Of a stretch of 64,000 bases of DNA, positions 8,613-17,940 are shown one piece after another. Source of the stretch: Arthrobacter sp. zg-Y1171. Lineage in GTDB: Bacteria > Actinomycetota > Actinomycetes > Actinomycetales > Micrococcaceae. The position numbers and the translations under genes were made by a program. The first letter of the stretch is position 1; each line of letters opens with the position of its first letter. The stretch covers positions 2,356,001 to 2,420,000 of the forward strand of contig NZ_CP104264.1 of assembly GCF_025244845.1 (NCBI RefSeq), written 5' to 3'. Under the pieces are notes generated by a model. That model saw nothing but the letters and a program-made list of their open reading frames with translations, was not told the DNA's origin and searched no databases.

Positions 8613-9929
8613 ATGAGTGCTCCGAATGCCGGGGTGCCGGCTACCTGGCCGGCACCCTTCGCCACCTCGCCCGTCGACGCAACAGTCGCGGTGCCGGGTT
8701 CGAAGTCGCTGACCAACCGATACCTGGTCCTCGCCGCCCTTGCAGACGGCAGGTCCCGGCTGCGGGCACCCCTGCATTCGCGGGATTCGGAGCTTATGGT
8801 CTCCGCCCTGCGCTCCCTCGGAGCCACCGTTACGGAAATCCCCGGCGACGGCAGCTTCGGCCCGGACCTGGTCATAGATCCGGTCCCGGCAGCAGCCCCG
8901 GGCACCCGGCAGATTGACTGCGGCCTGGCCGGGACGGTCATGCGCTTTGTCCCGCCCCTGGCAGGACTCGTCACCGGAACCACCGGGTTCGACGGCGATC
9001 CCCACGCCCGCACCCGGCCCATGTCCGCCATCATCGACGCCCTGCGCTCGCTCGGGGTGCAGGTGGACGACGGCGGCGCCGGTTCCCTGCCCTTCACCGT
9101 CACCGGCTCCGGCAGCGTTGCAGGCGGCCGCCTGGAAATCGATGCCGGCGCCTCCTCCCAGTTCGTCTCGGCCCTGCTGCTGGCAGCACCCCGTTTCGAC
9201 AACGGCCTGCACCTGGTCCACCGCGGCAGTACGCTGCCCAGCCCGGACCACATTGCCATGACGGTCTCCGTACTGCGCGGCGTCGGCGTAGACGTTGATG
9301 ATTCCGTTCCCAACGAATGGCGGGTGACCCCCGGCCCCATTGCCGCCTTCGACACCGTGATTGAACCGGACCTGTCCAATGCCGGGCCTTTCCTCGCCGC
9401 GGCGCTGGTGGCCGGCGGGACCGTGCGCGTGACCGGCTGGCCCGCCTCAACCACCCAAGTGGGCGATAAGTGGCAGAGCATCCTCCCGGCCCTGGGCGCG
9501 TCCGTGGACCTGGCCGACGGCACCCTCACCGTCACCGGCACCGGCCGCATCCGCGGCGCCGACCTGGCAGACACCAGCGAGCTGGCCCCGACAGTTGCCG
9601 CACTCTGCGCCCTTGCAGATACGCCGTCCCGCCTCACCGGGATAGCGCACCTCCGCGGCCACGAGACGGACCGGCTGGCCGCACTCGTCACCGAAATTAA
9701 CCGGCTCGGCGGCGACGCGGAAGAAACATCCGACGGCCTGGTCATCCGGCCGTCGACAATGCACGGCGGCACCTGGGAAACCTACGCGGACCACCGGATG
9801 GCCACTGCCGGCGCCCTGATCGGCCTGGCCGTGCCCGGCGTCGTCATACGCGACATCTCCACAACAGCCAAGACCCTGCCGCAGTTCCCCGAACTCTGGC
9901 AGCAGCTGACCCGATCGGCGGAAGCATGA
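8613..9929 (+). CDS. aroA: 3-phosphoshikimate 1-carboxyvinyltransferase (EPSP synthase)
   Basis: Transfers enolpyruvyl from PEP to shikimate-3-phosphate, step six of the shikimate pathway. 438 residues with both inverse alpha/beta domains. Visible active-site stretches are [17 protein letters not shown] near residue 28, [16 protein letters not shown] near 110, [15 protein letters not shown] and [13 protein letters not shown] near the C-terminus. GLAGTVMRF replaces the NAGTAMRPL of enterobacterial enzymes. It starts five bases after the DoxX gene and overlaps rsgA by four bases (ATGA). The aroA-rsgA order is also found in mycobacteria. Confidence 0.95.
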   Translation: MSAPNAGVPATWPAPFATSPVDATVAVPGSKSLTNRYLVLAALADGRSRLRAPLHSRDSELMVSALRSLGATVTEIPGDGSFGPDLVIDPVPAAAPGTRQIDCGLAGTVMRFVPPLAGLVTGTTGFDGDPHARTRPMSAIIDALRSLGVQVDDGGAGSLPFTVTGSGSVAGGRLEIDAGASSQFVSALLLAAPRFDNGLHLVHRGSTLPSPDHIAMTVSVLRGVGVDVDDSVPNEWRVTPGPIAAFDTVIEPDLSNAGPFLAAALVAGGTVRVTGWPASTTQVGDKWQSILPALGASVDLADGTLTVTGTGRIRGADLADTSELAPTVAALCALADTPSRLTGIAHLRGHETDRLAALVTEINRLGGDAEETSDGLVIRPSTMHGGTWETYADHRMATAGALIGLAVPGVVIRDISTTAKTLPQFPELWQQLTRSAEA

Positions 9930-11041
9930 CACGCAGTACCAGCGGCTGGGACGAGTCCGATGTCCGGGTCCGTCCGAACAAAAAAGGCTCCCGGCCCCGC
10001 ACCAAGGACCGCCCCGCCCACGACGACGCCGTCATCGGGCGGATCATCACCGTGGACCGCGGCCGGTATACCGCCGTGGTTGATGAAGACACCGCCAACG
10101 AGCGCACCGTCATTGCCGCCCGCGCCAGGGAGCTGCGGCGCACGCCGGTAGTCGCCGGGGACCTGGTGGCGCTGGTCGGTGACGTAAGCGGCGCTCCGGA
10201 CACCCTCGCCCGGCTTGTCCGTGTCGAGGAACGCCGCACCCTGCTGCGGCGCAGCGCCGACGACACAGATCCCGTGGAACGCGTGGTGGTGGCCAACGCC
10301 GACCAGCTGGTGATCGTGGTTGCTGCCGCCAACCCCGAACCCCGAACCGGCTTCATCGACCGCGCCCTCGTCGCTGCGTACGACGCCGGGATCTCCCCCG
10401 TCCTCTGCATCACCAAGGCGGACATCAAGGACCCCGCCGACCTGCTGGCCAACTACGAACACCTGGACATGGACGTCATTATCAGCCGCACCGCGGCAGC
10501 TGATGCCTCGGGCATCGATGCGCGCTCCGACGACGGCCTTTCCGCACGCCTCCAGGGCACCGCCGTCGAGGCCCTCCACGAGGTGCTGAAGGGCAACGTC
10601 AGCGTCCTGGTGGGGCCCTCCGGAGTCGGCAAATCCACCCTGGTCAACGCCCTGACGGGTTCGGCCCGGGCCACCGGCGGCGTCAATGCCGTCACCGGCC
10701 GCGGCCGGCACACGTCCTCCTCGGCACTGGCCCTGCGGCTGAGCGACTCCCCCGCAGGCAGCTGGATCATCGACACCCCGGGCATCCGTTCCTTCGGCCT
10801 GGCCCACGTGGACCCGGACCGGATCCTGCAGGCCTTCCCCGACCTTGAGCCGGGAACGGCCGACTGTGAGCGCGGCTGCCGGCACGATTCCGTCGCCGTC
10901 GGCTGCGGGCTGGACCCGTGGGTGGAAGGCGGCCATGCGGGCCCGGCGGGCCCCGCGCGGCTCGCGTCGCTGCGGCGGCTGCTGGGCACCGGAACCCGCA
11001 CGGAGAACAAGTCGTCCGCGAAGGAGCTCGGCGAGCAATAG
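9926..11041 (+). CDS. rsgA: ribosome small-subunit-dependent GTPase A
   Basis: A circularly permuted GTPase that checks maturation of the 30S subunit. 371 residues: an N-terminal OB-fold (about residues 30-110), then the permuted motif order G4 ([10 protein letters not shown]), G1 ([14 protein letters not shown]) and G3 ([10 protein letters not shown]), and a C-terminal zinc site with the Cys/Cys/His/Cys pattern [14 protein letters not shown]. Translation is coupled to aroA by ATGA. The N-terminus is basic ([15 protein letters not shown]), as in actinobacterial members. Confidence 0.94.
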   Translation: MTRSTSGWDESDVRVRPNKKGSRPRTKDRPAHDDAVIGRIITVDRGRYTAVVDEDTANERTVIAARARELRRTPVVAGDLVALVGDVSGAPDTLARLVRVEERRTLLRRSADDTDPVERVVVANADQLVIVVAAANPEPRTGFIDRALVAAYDAGISPVLCITKADIKDPADLLANYEHLDMDVIISRTAAADASGIDARSDDGLSARLQGTAVEALHEVLKGNVSVLVGPSGVGKSTLVNALTGSARATGGVNAVTGRGRHTSSSALALRLSDSPAGSWIIDTPGIRSFGLAHVDPDRILQAFPDLEPGTADCERGCRHDSVAVGCGLDPWVEGGHAGPAGPARLASLRRLLGTGTRTENKSSAKELGEQ

Positions 11042-11158
11042 CCCCACGGACGGCGGAGTTCCCGCCGCCGAAGAATCCACCCGGGAATCATGAGGACACC
11101 GCCCGCTAACGGGCCTAATGCGGGGCTGTGCCCGCCGAATAAGGATAAGTTGAAGAGT

Positions 11159-11968
11159 ATGCCCTTCGTTCAGAACTACAACGATGACCTGCGCTTGGCC
11201 CATGTGATGGCTGATTCCGTGGATGACCAGACCATGTCGCGCTTCCGGGCCCTGGATCTGAAGATCGAGACCAAGCCGGACTTCACACCGGTAACCGACG
11301 CCGACAAGGCCGCTGAAGATGCCATCCGCGGGCAGCTCTCGCGCGCCCGGCCCCGCGATGCCGTACTGGGCGAGGAATTCGGTTCCAGCGGCTCCGGCCC
11401 GCGGCGCTGGATCATCGATCCGATCGACGGCACCAAGAACTTCATCCGCGGCGTCCCCGTGTGGGCCACCCTGATTGCACTGGTGGACGACGGCGTCCCG
11501 GTGGTCGGCCTGGTCAGCGCGCCCGCGCTGGGCAAGCGCTGGTGGGCAGCCACCGGCACGGGGGCCTACATGGGCCGGTCCCTGGCTGCGGCCACCCGCC
11601 TGCACGTCTCCAACGTTTCCCGGCTGTCCGACGCCTCGATGTCCTACTCCAGCCTCGGCGGCTGGAAGGACCGCGGCAACCTCGAAGAATTCCTGGACCT
11701 GACCGAGTCCGTTTGGCGTACCCGCGCCTACGGCGATTTCTGGTCCTACTGCATGGTGGCCGAGGGTGCCGTGGACATTGCCTGCGAACCCGAACTGAAC
11801 CTTTATGACATGGCGGCCCTCGTTCCGATCGTGACCGAGGCCGGCGGCCGCTTTTCCTCACTCGACGGCGAGGACGGCCCCTTCGGCGGAAACGCGCTGG
11901 CGACCAACGGGACGCTGCACAGCGAAGTGCTGCAGCGCCTGAATCCCGATCTGGACGACCTCCTGTAA
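11159..11968 (+). CDS. hisN: histidinol-phosphatase, inositol-monophosphatase family
   Basis: Dephosphorylates histidinol phosphate in histidine synthesis. 269 residues with the metal-binding motifs of the inositol monophosphatase superfamily: GEEFG, WIIDPIDGTKNFIRG and the C-terminal ELNLYDMAALVPIVTEAGG. The stretch RTRAYGDFWSYCMVAEG is typical of actinobacterial HisN. The ATG at 11159 is preferred over one at 11090 because AAGGATAAG lies about ten bases before it and the extra residues are not family-like. Inositol-1-phosphatase activity is the alternative, but the HisN-specific stretches favour histidinol phosphate. Confidence 0.87.
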   Translation: MPFVQNYNDDLRLAHVMADSVDDQTMSRFRALDLKIETKPDFTPVTDADKAAEDAIRGQLSRARPRDAVLGEEFGSSGSGPRRWIIDPIDGTKNFIRGVPVWATLIALVDDGVPVVGLVSAPALGKRWWAATGTGAYMGRSLAAATRLHVSNVSRLSDASMSYSSLGGWKDRGNLEEFLDLTESVWRTRAYGDFWSYCMVAEGAVDIACEPELNLYDMAALVPIVTEAGGRFSSLDGEDGPFGGNALATNGTLHSEVLQRLNPDLDDLL

Positions 11969-11970
11969 CT

Positions 11971-12762
11971 GTGGGCACCTCCGGACCACGGCTCGAGGCG
12001 CTGCGCCGCCGGCAGCTGGCGGACAGCTACCAGGCGGGCGGGGAACACTACGACCGCATCCGCCCCGGCTATCCGGCCGAGGCCGTGAAGTGGTTGTTCG
12101 CCCGTCCCGGCATCCCCGACGGCCCCGCGGTCCGGGACGTGGCCGACGTCGGCGCCGGCACCGGCAAGTACACCCGGGAGCTGCACGCCGCCGGACTGGA
12201 TGTCTGCGCCGTCGACCCGTCCCGCGACATGCTCGACCAGCTCTCCCGGCTGCTGCCCGACGTTCCGGTGCGGGTCGGCAAGGCGGAGCAGACGGGCCTG
12301 CCCGCCGCTTCGCTGGACGCCGTGACCGTGGCCCAGGCCTGGCACTGGTGCGATCCTGCCGCGGCGAGCCGGGAGTTCGCCCGCATCCTGCGGCCGCACG
12401 GGATCCTCGGCCTGGTCTGGAACCAGCTCGACGTGAGCATCCCCTGGGTCCACCGCTATTCGCGCATCATCCATGCCGGAGATGTCCTGCGCCCTGGCTT
12501 CCGGCCCGAGCTCGGACCGGAGTTCACGCTGGAAGAGTCCTCCACCGTAGCCTGGACGCAGCCGATGACCCCGGAAGACCTGTTTGAGCTGGCCCGGTCA
12601 CGTGCGTTCTATCTGTCGGCCGGCGCTGCCGCGCGGGAAAAACTGCACTCGAACCTGTCCTGGTACCTTTACGAGCACCTCGGACACGCACCGGGGGACG
12701 TCCTGGACCTGCCCTACCTCACGCTGACGTGGCGGGCAGTACGGGCGGGGTTGTCCGTCTGA
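11971..12762 (+). CDS. class I SAM-dependent methyltransferase
   Basis: 263 residues with a Rossmann methyltransferase core: motif I VADVGAGTGKYTREL near residue 55, the acidic end of strand 2 (DVCAVDPSRDMLDQL), and VTVAQAWHWCDP in the motif IV/post-IV region. This pattern is common in small-molecule methyltransferases annotated UbiE-like or type 11. GTG start two bases after the hisN stop, so probably co-transcribed. The substrate cannot be inferred. Confidence 0.8.
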   Translation: MGTSGPRLEALRRRQLADSYQAGGEHYDRIRPGYPAEAVKWLFARPGIPDGPAVRDVADVGAGTGKYTRELHAAGLDVCAVDPSRDMLDQLSRLLPDVPVRVGKAEQTGLPAASLDAVTVAQAWHWCDPAAASREFARILRPHGILGLVWNQLDVSIPWVHRYSRIIHAGDVLRPGFRPELGPEFTLEESSTVAWTQPMTPEDLFELARSRAFYLSAGAAAREKLHSNLSWYLYEHLGHAPGDVLDLPYLTLTWRAVRAGLSV

Positions 12763-12837
12763 CCCCTGGTGCGCCGCCTTCCCCGCCTACCTACAATTGT
12801 CCAAGTCCGGCATGGCGGGTGTTTAGGAGAAATGCGT

Positions 12838-13926
12838 ATGGTCTTCACCTTCGGCATCGAAGAAGAGTTCCTCCTCATGGATGCCTCCACCGGGTTCCCC
12901 ACCGGAGCCCAGGAACTGACACGCGCCCTGATCTCCCCGGAGCACGGCGTCTTCTCCAGTTCCGCCGAGCTATTGGACGCACAGGTGGAGAGCTCCACCC
13001 GGGTCTGCACCACCCGGGAGGAGGCCCTGGACGCCCTGTTGGGGTTCCGCTCCCGGCTGGCCGAAGCGGCAGCGTCGGCGGGCGTACGGGTTGCCCCCAC
13101 CGGAGCGGCACCGCGGATCCAGGAGGGACCGCCGGTGCTCAATTCCTCCGACCGGTACCAGCGGATGGGAATCCTGACGGGAGCCGTCGCGCACGAACAG
13201 TACGTCAACGGCACCCACATCCACGTCGGCATCCCCTCCCGCGACACAGGGGTACGCGTACTGAACGGGCTCCGCCCCTGGCTCGCGCTGCTCGGTGCCG
13301 TTGCCGCGAATTCCCCCTATTGGCGGGGACAGGACAGCAGTTTCGCCAGCTGGCGCATGGTACACTACCGGCGCTGGTCAGTACAGGGCTGCCCTCCCCT
13401 GTTCGCCGATGCGCAGGACTACACCCGACGGCTGGAAAGCCTGCTCGCCACCGACGTGGTGCTCGACGCCGGCCATGTGGGCTGGGCGGCACGGCTCTCC
13501 GATACCTTTCCCACGGTCGAGGTCCGCATTGCGGATGCCCAGCTCCAGGCCCGGGACTCCCTGCTGCTGGCAACCCTCGTGCGGGCGCTGGTGGCCACCC
13601 TGGCGTCTGCCGTCCCCGCGGTTCCGGCAGCCGTCCCGGATCCGGAACTGCTCGACGTCGGCCTGTGGCAGGCTGCCCGCTTCGGCATGAGCGGTAACCT
13701 GGTTTCGCATCCCGGCGGCAGCCTGCCCGCGGCCGATCACCTCTCTGCGCTGTTGGAGTATGTTGCACCGGCGCTGGAGGAAGCCGGCGACCGGGAATAC
13801 GCGGTTGCCGGCGTCGCCCGCGTCCTTGCCGGCGGTACCGGCGCGGAACGGCAGCGCACCGCCTTCCGGTCCGGCGGTTACGCGGGTCTCGCGGACCTTT
13901 ACACCCGCAGCCTCAGCGCCGAATAG
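12838..13926 (+). CDS. YbdK-family carboxylate-amine ligase (glutamate-cysteine ligase type 2)
   Basis: 362 residues. The opening FTFGIEEEFLLMD carries the GIEEEF signature of the GCS2 family, which forms amide bonds from a carboxylate and an amine with ATP and resembles gamma-glutamylcysteine synthetase. Other family stretches are NGTHIHVGIPS and RYQRMG. ATG at 12838 is chosen because AGGAG at 12825-12829 has the right spacing; an ATG at 12832 is only three bases from that site. Actinobacteria use mycothiol rather than glutathione, so the substrate is uncertain. It is convergent with the GH13 gene, 17 bases away. Confidence 0.83.
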   Translation: MVFTFGIEEEFLLMDASTGFPTGAQELTRALISPEHGVFSSSAELLDAQVESSTRVCTTREEALDALLGFRSRLAEAAASAGVRVAPTGAAPRIQEGPPVLNSSDRYQRMGILTGAVAHEQYVNGTHIHVGIPSRDTGVRVLNGLRPWLALLGAVAANSPYWRGQDSSFASWRMVHYRRWSVQGCPPLFADAQDYTRRLESLLATDVVLDAGHVGWAARLSDTFPTVEVRIADAQLQARDSLLLATLVRALVATLASAVPAVPAAVPDPELLDVGLWQAARFGMSGNLVSHPGGSLPAADHLSALLEYVAPALEEAGDREYAVAGVARVLAGGTGAERQRTAFRSGGYAGLADLYTRSLSAE

Positions 13927-13943
13927 CCGGCTTGGCCCCCGCC

Positions 13944-15647
13944 TTAGCCCCCCGCATAGGTGGAAATGTCCAGGATCCGGGCTTCCCAGGGGCGCAGCAG
14001 GTGATGGTCGCCGGGGTCGGGGTAGTTGCCCAGGACGAGGCTTCCGGCCTCCAGGTTGGACGGCACCCCCAGCTCCTCGCCGGACACGTTGCCCAGGACC
14101 AGCAGCGCCCGATCCCCGCGGGTGCGCTTATAGGCAAACAGTGTCGGATGCCCCGGGTCCAGCAGGTGGAAGTCCCCGAGCGACACCAGGTCCGATTCGT
14201 GCCGGAGCCGAACCAGCTCCCGGTAGTAGCCGAAGACGGACTGCTCGGCGGCCCGGTCCGTTTCCACGTTGACCGAGGGGTAGTTCGCAGCCACCGGAAT
14301 CCAGGGTTCCACTTCGGAAAAACCGGCATTCTCGCCCGCGGTCCACTGCATGGGGGTGCGTGCGTTGTCCCTGCTCATCCGGCGCAGCGCTTCCAGGACC
14401 CGTTCCCGGTCCATCCCCTGTTCGAGCGCCTCCGCATAGTAGTTCAGTGATTCCACGTCCCGGTATTGGTCTATCGAGGTGAACCCGGCGTTCGTCATGC
14501 CGATCTCCTCGCCCTGGTAGATGTAGGGGGTGCCCCGCTGCAGGTGCAGCAGGGTGGCCCACATGGTGGCTGATTCGTACCGGTACCGCTGGTCATCCCC
14601 GAAGCGGGAGACGACGCGCGGCTGGTCATGGTTGTTCAAGTACAGGCTGTTCCATCCCCTGTCGGCGAGCCCGCGCTGCCAGCGGTTCCAGCTCGTTTTC
14701 AGCTCCGGCAGGGACAGCGGCCGGTGGTCGAACTTGCCGGTGCCCTGGTCCAGGCTGACGTGTTCGAACTGGAACACCATGTCCAGCTCCCGCCGCTGCG
14801 CATCGGTGAACAGCAGCGCCTGTTCGACCGTGACTCCGGGCGTCTCCCCCACCGTCAGGTACTGGCCGCTGCGGCCGTCGAAGACCTCCCGGTGCATTTC
14901 CTGCAGGAATTCATGGATACGCGGCCCCGATACGAAGTACGGCGATCCGTCGCCCCAGATCCCGCCGGTTTCCACCACTCCGTCCGGCAATGCCGGGTCC
15001 TTCGAAATGAAGTTGATGACGTCCATCCGGAATCCGTCCACGCCCCGGTCCAGCCACCAGTTCATCATCGCGTACACCTTTGCCCGGACCCGGGGGTTCT
15101 CCCAGTTCAGGTCCGGCTGCTGCGGGGTGAACAGGTGCAGGTAGTACTGGCTGGTGAGTGGATCGAAGGTCCACGCCGAACCGCCGAAAAACGAGCGCCA
15201 GTTGTTCGGCTCCGCCCCCGGTTCCCCTGGTTCGAAGCCCGGGCGGGCGTCCCGCCACCAATAGCGGTCCCGCTTCGGCGACGTCTTGTTCCTGGAGGAC
15301 TGGAAGCCCGGGTATTCGATGGAGGTGTGGTTGACCACCAGGTCCATGATCAGGCGGATGCCGCGTTCGTGCAGGCCTTCCAACAGGAGGTCGAACTGTT
15401 CCTCCGTGCCGAACATTTCGTCGATCCGGCGGTAATCGCTGATGTCATAGCCATTATCGAACTGGGGCGACTGCTGGATCGGCGACAGCCACACCACGTC
15501 CACCCCCAGTTCGGCCAAGTAGTCCAGGTGTTCGATGATGCCGCCGAGGTCGCCGATGCCGTCACCGGTCGAGTCTGCAAAGCTGCGGGGATAGATCTGG
15601 TAGACGACGGCGTTCGTCCACCAGGCGGGATCGTTGGGAGGCACCAT
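13944..15647 (-). CDS. alpha-glucosidase / oligo-1,6-glucosidase, GH13
   Basis: A cytosolic retaining alpha-glycosidase cutting small malto- or isomalto-oligosaccharides. 567 residues, no signal peptide, usual family length. The four GH13 regions are visible: DLVVNHTS, GFRMDVINF (nucleophile Asp), LTVGETPG (acid/base Glu) and LNNHDQPR. The opening WWTNAVVYQIYPRSFADS is the classical GH13 N-terminus. AAAGGA precedes the ATG. The GMTNAGF stretch after the last region suggests an oligo-1,6-glucosidase/alpha-glucosidase rather than trehalose synthase. Bond specificity is not certain. Confidence 0.9.
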   Translation of the reverse strand: MVPPNDPAWWTNAVVYQIYPRSFADSTGDGIGDLGGIIEHLDYLAELGVDVVWLSPIQQSPQFDNGYDISDYRRIDEMFGTEEQFDLLLEGLHERGIRLIMDLVVNHTSIEYPGFQSSRNKTSPKRDRYWWRDARPGFEPGEPGAEPNNWRSFFGGSAWTFDPLTSQYYLHLFTPQQPDLNWENPRVRAKVYAMMNWWLDRGVDGFRMDVINFISKDPALPDGVVETGGIWGDGSPYFVSGPRIHEFLQEMHREVFDGRSGQYLTVGETPGVTVEQALLFTDAQRRELDMVFQFEHVSLDQGTGKFDHRPLSLPELKTSWNRWQRGLADRGWNSLYLNNHDQPRVVSRFGDDQRYRYESATMWATLLHLQRGTPYIYQGEEIGMTNAGFTSIDQYRDVESLNYYAEALEQGMDRERVLEALRRMSRDNARTPMQWTAGENAGFSEVEPWIPVAANYPSVNVETDRAAEQSVFGYYRELVRLRHESDLVSLGDFHLLDPGHPTLFAYKRTRGDRALLVLGNVSGEELGVPSNLEAGSLVLGNYPDPGDHHLLRPWEARILDISTYAGG

Positions 15648-15847
15648 GGACGGCCGTCCTTTCAGCGTGTCCTGTGCATAATACGTCCGAGCCGTCAGCC
15701 CGCACAGGGCTGCCGGGAGTTACAGTGCAGGCTCTGCCCGGGACGGCAGTTTTCCTTGTACGTGCCCGGGCGCGGCACTAACGTTGGCGCTGCCGACAGG
15801 TTCCGTATGCGGACCTGCCCCGAACTCTAGCGTTTGGAGTAACTGAC

Positions 15848-16348
15848 ATGGCAACACTGACCGTTTGGAAATTTTCGGATGCGGACGCTGCGGAACGCGC
15901 CACGCAGACCCTCGCCAGCCTCCAGTCCCAGGGCCTCATCGCTGTCCAGGACGAAGCCATCGTGACCTGGCCTGAAGGGCGCAAGAAGCCCAAGACCATC
16001 CAGGAACACAACATGGTGGGGGCCGGTGCCTTGGGCGGCGGCTTCTGGGGACTTCTTTTTGGGCTCATCTTCTTTGTTCCGCTCATCGGTGCGGCGGTGG
16101 GCGCCGCCATCGGCGCGATGTCCGGCTCCATGGTGGACGTGGGGATCAACGACGATTTCATCTCGCGGGTACGCCAGGAGGTCACTCCCGGCACCTCGGC
16201 GTTGTTCGTCCTGTCCTCCGATGCGGTGGAGGACCGGGTAGCCGAGGCCTTCAAGGACTTCTCGGGGGTAAAGCTGATCTACACGAACCTCTCCAAGGAT
16301 GAGGAAGCCAACCTGCGGGATGCCTTCTTCGAGTCAACGCCGGCCTAG
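15848..16348 (+). CDS. DUF1269-like membrane-associated protein
   Basis: 166 residues. The N-terminal 60 residues form a soluble alpha/beta region (LTVWKFSDADAAERATQTL), followed by a glycine-rich hydrophobic hairpin (about residues 57-95, with GGGFWGLLFGLIFFVPLIGA and AVGAAIGAMSG), and a C-terminal soluble region (TPGTSALFVLSSDAVEDRV). This is the DUF1269 layout; function unknown. GGAG lies about ten bases before the ATG. It is a single-gene unit between a divergent GH13 gene and a GC-rich terminator. Confidence 0.8.
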   Translation: MATLTVWKFSDADAAERATQTLASLQSQGLIAVQDEAIVTWPEGRKKPKTIQEHNMVGAGALGGGFWGLLFGLIFFVPLIGAAVGAAIGAMSGSMVDVGINDDFISRVRQEVTPGTSALFVLSSDAVEDRVAEAFKDFSGVKLIYTNLSKDEEANLRDAFFESTPA

Positions 16349-16374
16349 GGCGGATATTTCCCCTGCACGACGGC

Positions 16375-16402
16375 GGGGCGGCGGCCGGGCGGCCGCCGCC
16401 CC
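16375..16402 (+). terminator. GC-rich hairpin after the DUF1269 gene
   Basis: A 12-bp perfect stem (16375-16386 with 16391-16402) around a four-base loop, 27 bases after the stop codon. There is no T-run, so termination is likely but not certain, as often in high-GC actinobacteria. Confidence 0.55.
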
Positions 16403-16443
16403 GCGGTGCGTGCGGCGATGCTTCAACGCGTATCGTTTAACTG

Positions 16444-16821
16444 ATGACTACTCGACGCCAGGCCGCCCTGATCCTTGATATTCCGCTTGAAATGGCCATC
16501 CGCCACGGTATTCCCGCGCACGTGGATGACGCCGAGCTGGCACGGATGCAGGCCGACCCGCCCGGATGGCTGGTCCAGTCCAGGGCCAACCGCACCGGAA
16601 AACGTCCCGTGTGGGTACAGCTTTCCTGCACAGTCTGCGGCTACACGGAGGCTGCCCGACCCAAGAAGTGGTGGCCCGAGTTCACCTTCATAGCGTGCGA
16701 AGACCACCGGGTACGGGAACTTCCCGAGCTGGCCGCCGGATCAGTCCGCACCGAGTACCCGGGAGTGGGCTCCCGCTTCATCGGGGTAGTGGACGCCCCG
16801 GCTGAGCCGGCCGAGGCCTGA
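16444..16821 (+). CDS. hypothetical protein with a putative zinc site
   Basis: 125 residues, not recognised. The middle reads LSCTVCGYTEAARPKKWW and later FIACEDHR, giving CxxC plus CxxH, a spacing that could hold one zinc ion in a treble-clef or ribbon-like fold. The N-terminus (RQAALILDIPLEMAIRHG) could be a short helical pair. It has no signal peptide or membrane segment. It is convergent with the uracil-DNA-glycosylase-like gene, with a hairpin and a repeat array between them. Confidence 0.65.
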   Translation: MTTRRQAALILDIPLEMAIRHGIPAHVDDAELARMQADPPGWLVQSRANRTGKRPVWVQLSCTVCGYTEAARPKKWWPEFTFIACEDHRVRELPELAAGSVRTEYPGVGSRFIGVVDAPAEPAEA

Positions 16822-16842
16822 CCCGCTCGCTGCCCCGCCGGA

Positions 16843-16876
16843 CCGTTCCGGCCGGGGCCTGTCCGGGCCGGAACGG
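16843..16876. terminator. hairpin at the convergent gene ends
   Basis: An 11-bp perfect stem (16843-16853 with 16866-16876) and a 12-base loop, 22 bases after the hypothetical gene. Its right arm lies in the first copy of the 76-bp repeat. No T-run. Confidence 0.5.
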
Positions 16877-17097
16877 CCGGGCCGGAACCTGACCGGCGCC
16901 GGCCGGTCACATGCCTAGCGTGCGGCAGTCAGCCCGGTGCGGGCCGGAACGGCCGGGCCGGAACCTGACCGGCGCCGGCCGGTCACATGCCTAGCGTGCG
17001 GCAGTCAGCCCGGTGCGGGCCGGAACGGCCGGGCCGGAACCTGACCGGCGCCGGCCGGTCACATGCCTAGCGTGCGGCAGTCAGCCCGGTGCGGGCC
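16865..17097. repeat. 76-bp tandem repeat, three full copies
   Basis: Identical 76-base units start at 16865, 16941 and 17017, and the first five bases of a fourth follow at 17093. The unit contains, on the minus strand, the last codons and stop of the uracil-DNA-glycosylase-like gene plus its downstream hairpin (7-bp stem around a six-base loop: 16890-16909, 16966-16985, 17042-17061). Only the copy at 17017 is joined to the gene; the other two are orphan gene tails. Exact identity suggests a recent tandem duplication. Confidence 0.95.
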
Positions 17098-17699
17098 ATA
17101 GCGTCGGTATAGGCAGCGCGCATATCGTCCAGCGCCTCCTGCTGACGTTCCGCGGTGGCGCCGAAGGACCGCCCGGAAAGCGAGCGGGCCTTGTAGACCT
17201 TGATGCTGCGACGGTAGATCATCCGGTTCTCGGTCTTGAGGAACAGCGCGGCGAGGCGCTGCGCCTCGGTGCCGTGGGCCACGATGACGGAAGCGCGGGG
17301 CACCAGGGCCAGGAAGCGCAGCAGCGGCCGCAGCCCCTCCTGGACCTGTTCCTTGCTCAGCTTGCCATTGGGCTCACCCGGCACATGCCACGGGTAGGCG
17401 TTCCACGGCATAACGAACTCCGGCCGCAGTCCTGCCTGCCAGTGCACGCCGAGCAGCCGTGCCACGGCCTCATTGTCACCTGCCGTGATGAACCCGGACT
17501 CGTGGGCGGTGCCGATGTTGGAAAACAGGCTCACGATCCGGCATTCCCCGATATCGTGCATGGGATCGACGTAGGGCACCTGGCTTCCCGGCTTCATTTC
17601 AGCCAGGGAGTCGCAAAGCTGGTTCACCTCAGCGACATTGGGCTCATAGCGTCGGTTCCAAAGGTCGTCATGCTGGGATTCGAGTGCCGGGCTTTGCAT
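17067..17699 (-). CDS. uracil-DNA glycosylase superfamily protein
   Basis: 210 residues. CRIVSLFSNIGTAHESGFITAGDNEA, the active-site-like VMPWNAYPWHVPG and the C-terminal VIVAHGTEAQRLA fit the uracil-DNA glycosylase-like fold: strand 1 loop, a Pro-rich segment and a late His-containing loop. The catalytic class is unclear because the classical GQDPYH and HPSPLS motifs are absent, so base-excision activity is an inference. The C-terminus (ARTGLTAAR) lies inside the third copy of the 76-bp repeat. The first Met is at 17699; the gene is divergent from nothing and preceded by the tmRNA gene on the same strand. Confidence 0.7.
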   Translation of the reverse strand: MQSPALESQHDDLWNRRYEPNVAEVNQLCDSLAEMKPGSQVPYVDPMHDIGECRIVSLFSNIGTAHESGFITAGDNEAVARLLGVHWQAGLRPEFVMPWNAYPWHVPGEPNGKLSKEQVQEGLRPLLRFLALVPRASVIVAHGTEAQRLAALFLKTENRMIYRRSIKVYKARSLSGRSFGATAERQQEALDDMRAAYTDAMARTGLTAAR

Positions 17700-17884
17700 A
17701 AAGTGGTGCGTCTCCTACAAGGTCTTCCGACCGGTTATATCGCCCGCTCCGGGTCCTGCCGGCGCGGGTACTGCCTACGACAAAGTTTACCAACGCACCT
17801 TGCCCTGCCGGACGGGAAGAGGCCCCGCAACGGGGTAAACCGCACGGGTGTGAGAAACAACTCTCCCGTGCAACCCGGCTTAAA

Positions 17885-17929
17885 CCAGCAAAGCGGGGAA
17901 CGCCCTAAGGCGCTTCCCGCTTTGGCTGG
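17885..17929 (-). terminator. terminator of tmRNA
   Basis: On the minus strand, directly after the tmRNA 3' end, an imperfect inverted repeat pairs CCAGCCAAAGCGGG with CCCGCTTTGCTGG (one bulge) and encloses a second GC stem. It is followed by TTTAA. Position and structure fit an intrinsic terminator for ssrA. Confidence 0.65.
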
Positions 17930-17940
17930 AGATTTCTCAG

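Noticed and set aside
7063..8613. A 516-residue sigma factor starting at 8613
   Set aside because: The upstream half is antisense to the DoxX-like gene and not sigma-like; the promoter and ribosome-binding site place the start at 7836 or 7746.
9782..11605. A 607-codon minus-strand frame across rsgA and hisN
   Set aside because: Antisense to two recognised genes; no domain or motif in the translation.
16865..17097. CRISPR array
   Set aside because: The three 76-bp units are directly adjacent with no spacers, and they contain a gene end; no cas gene is near.
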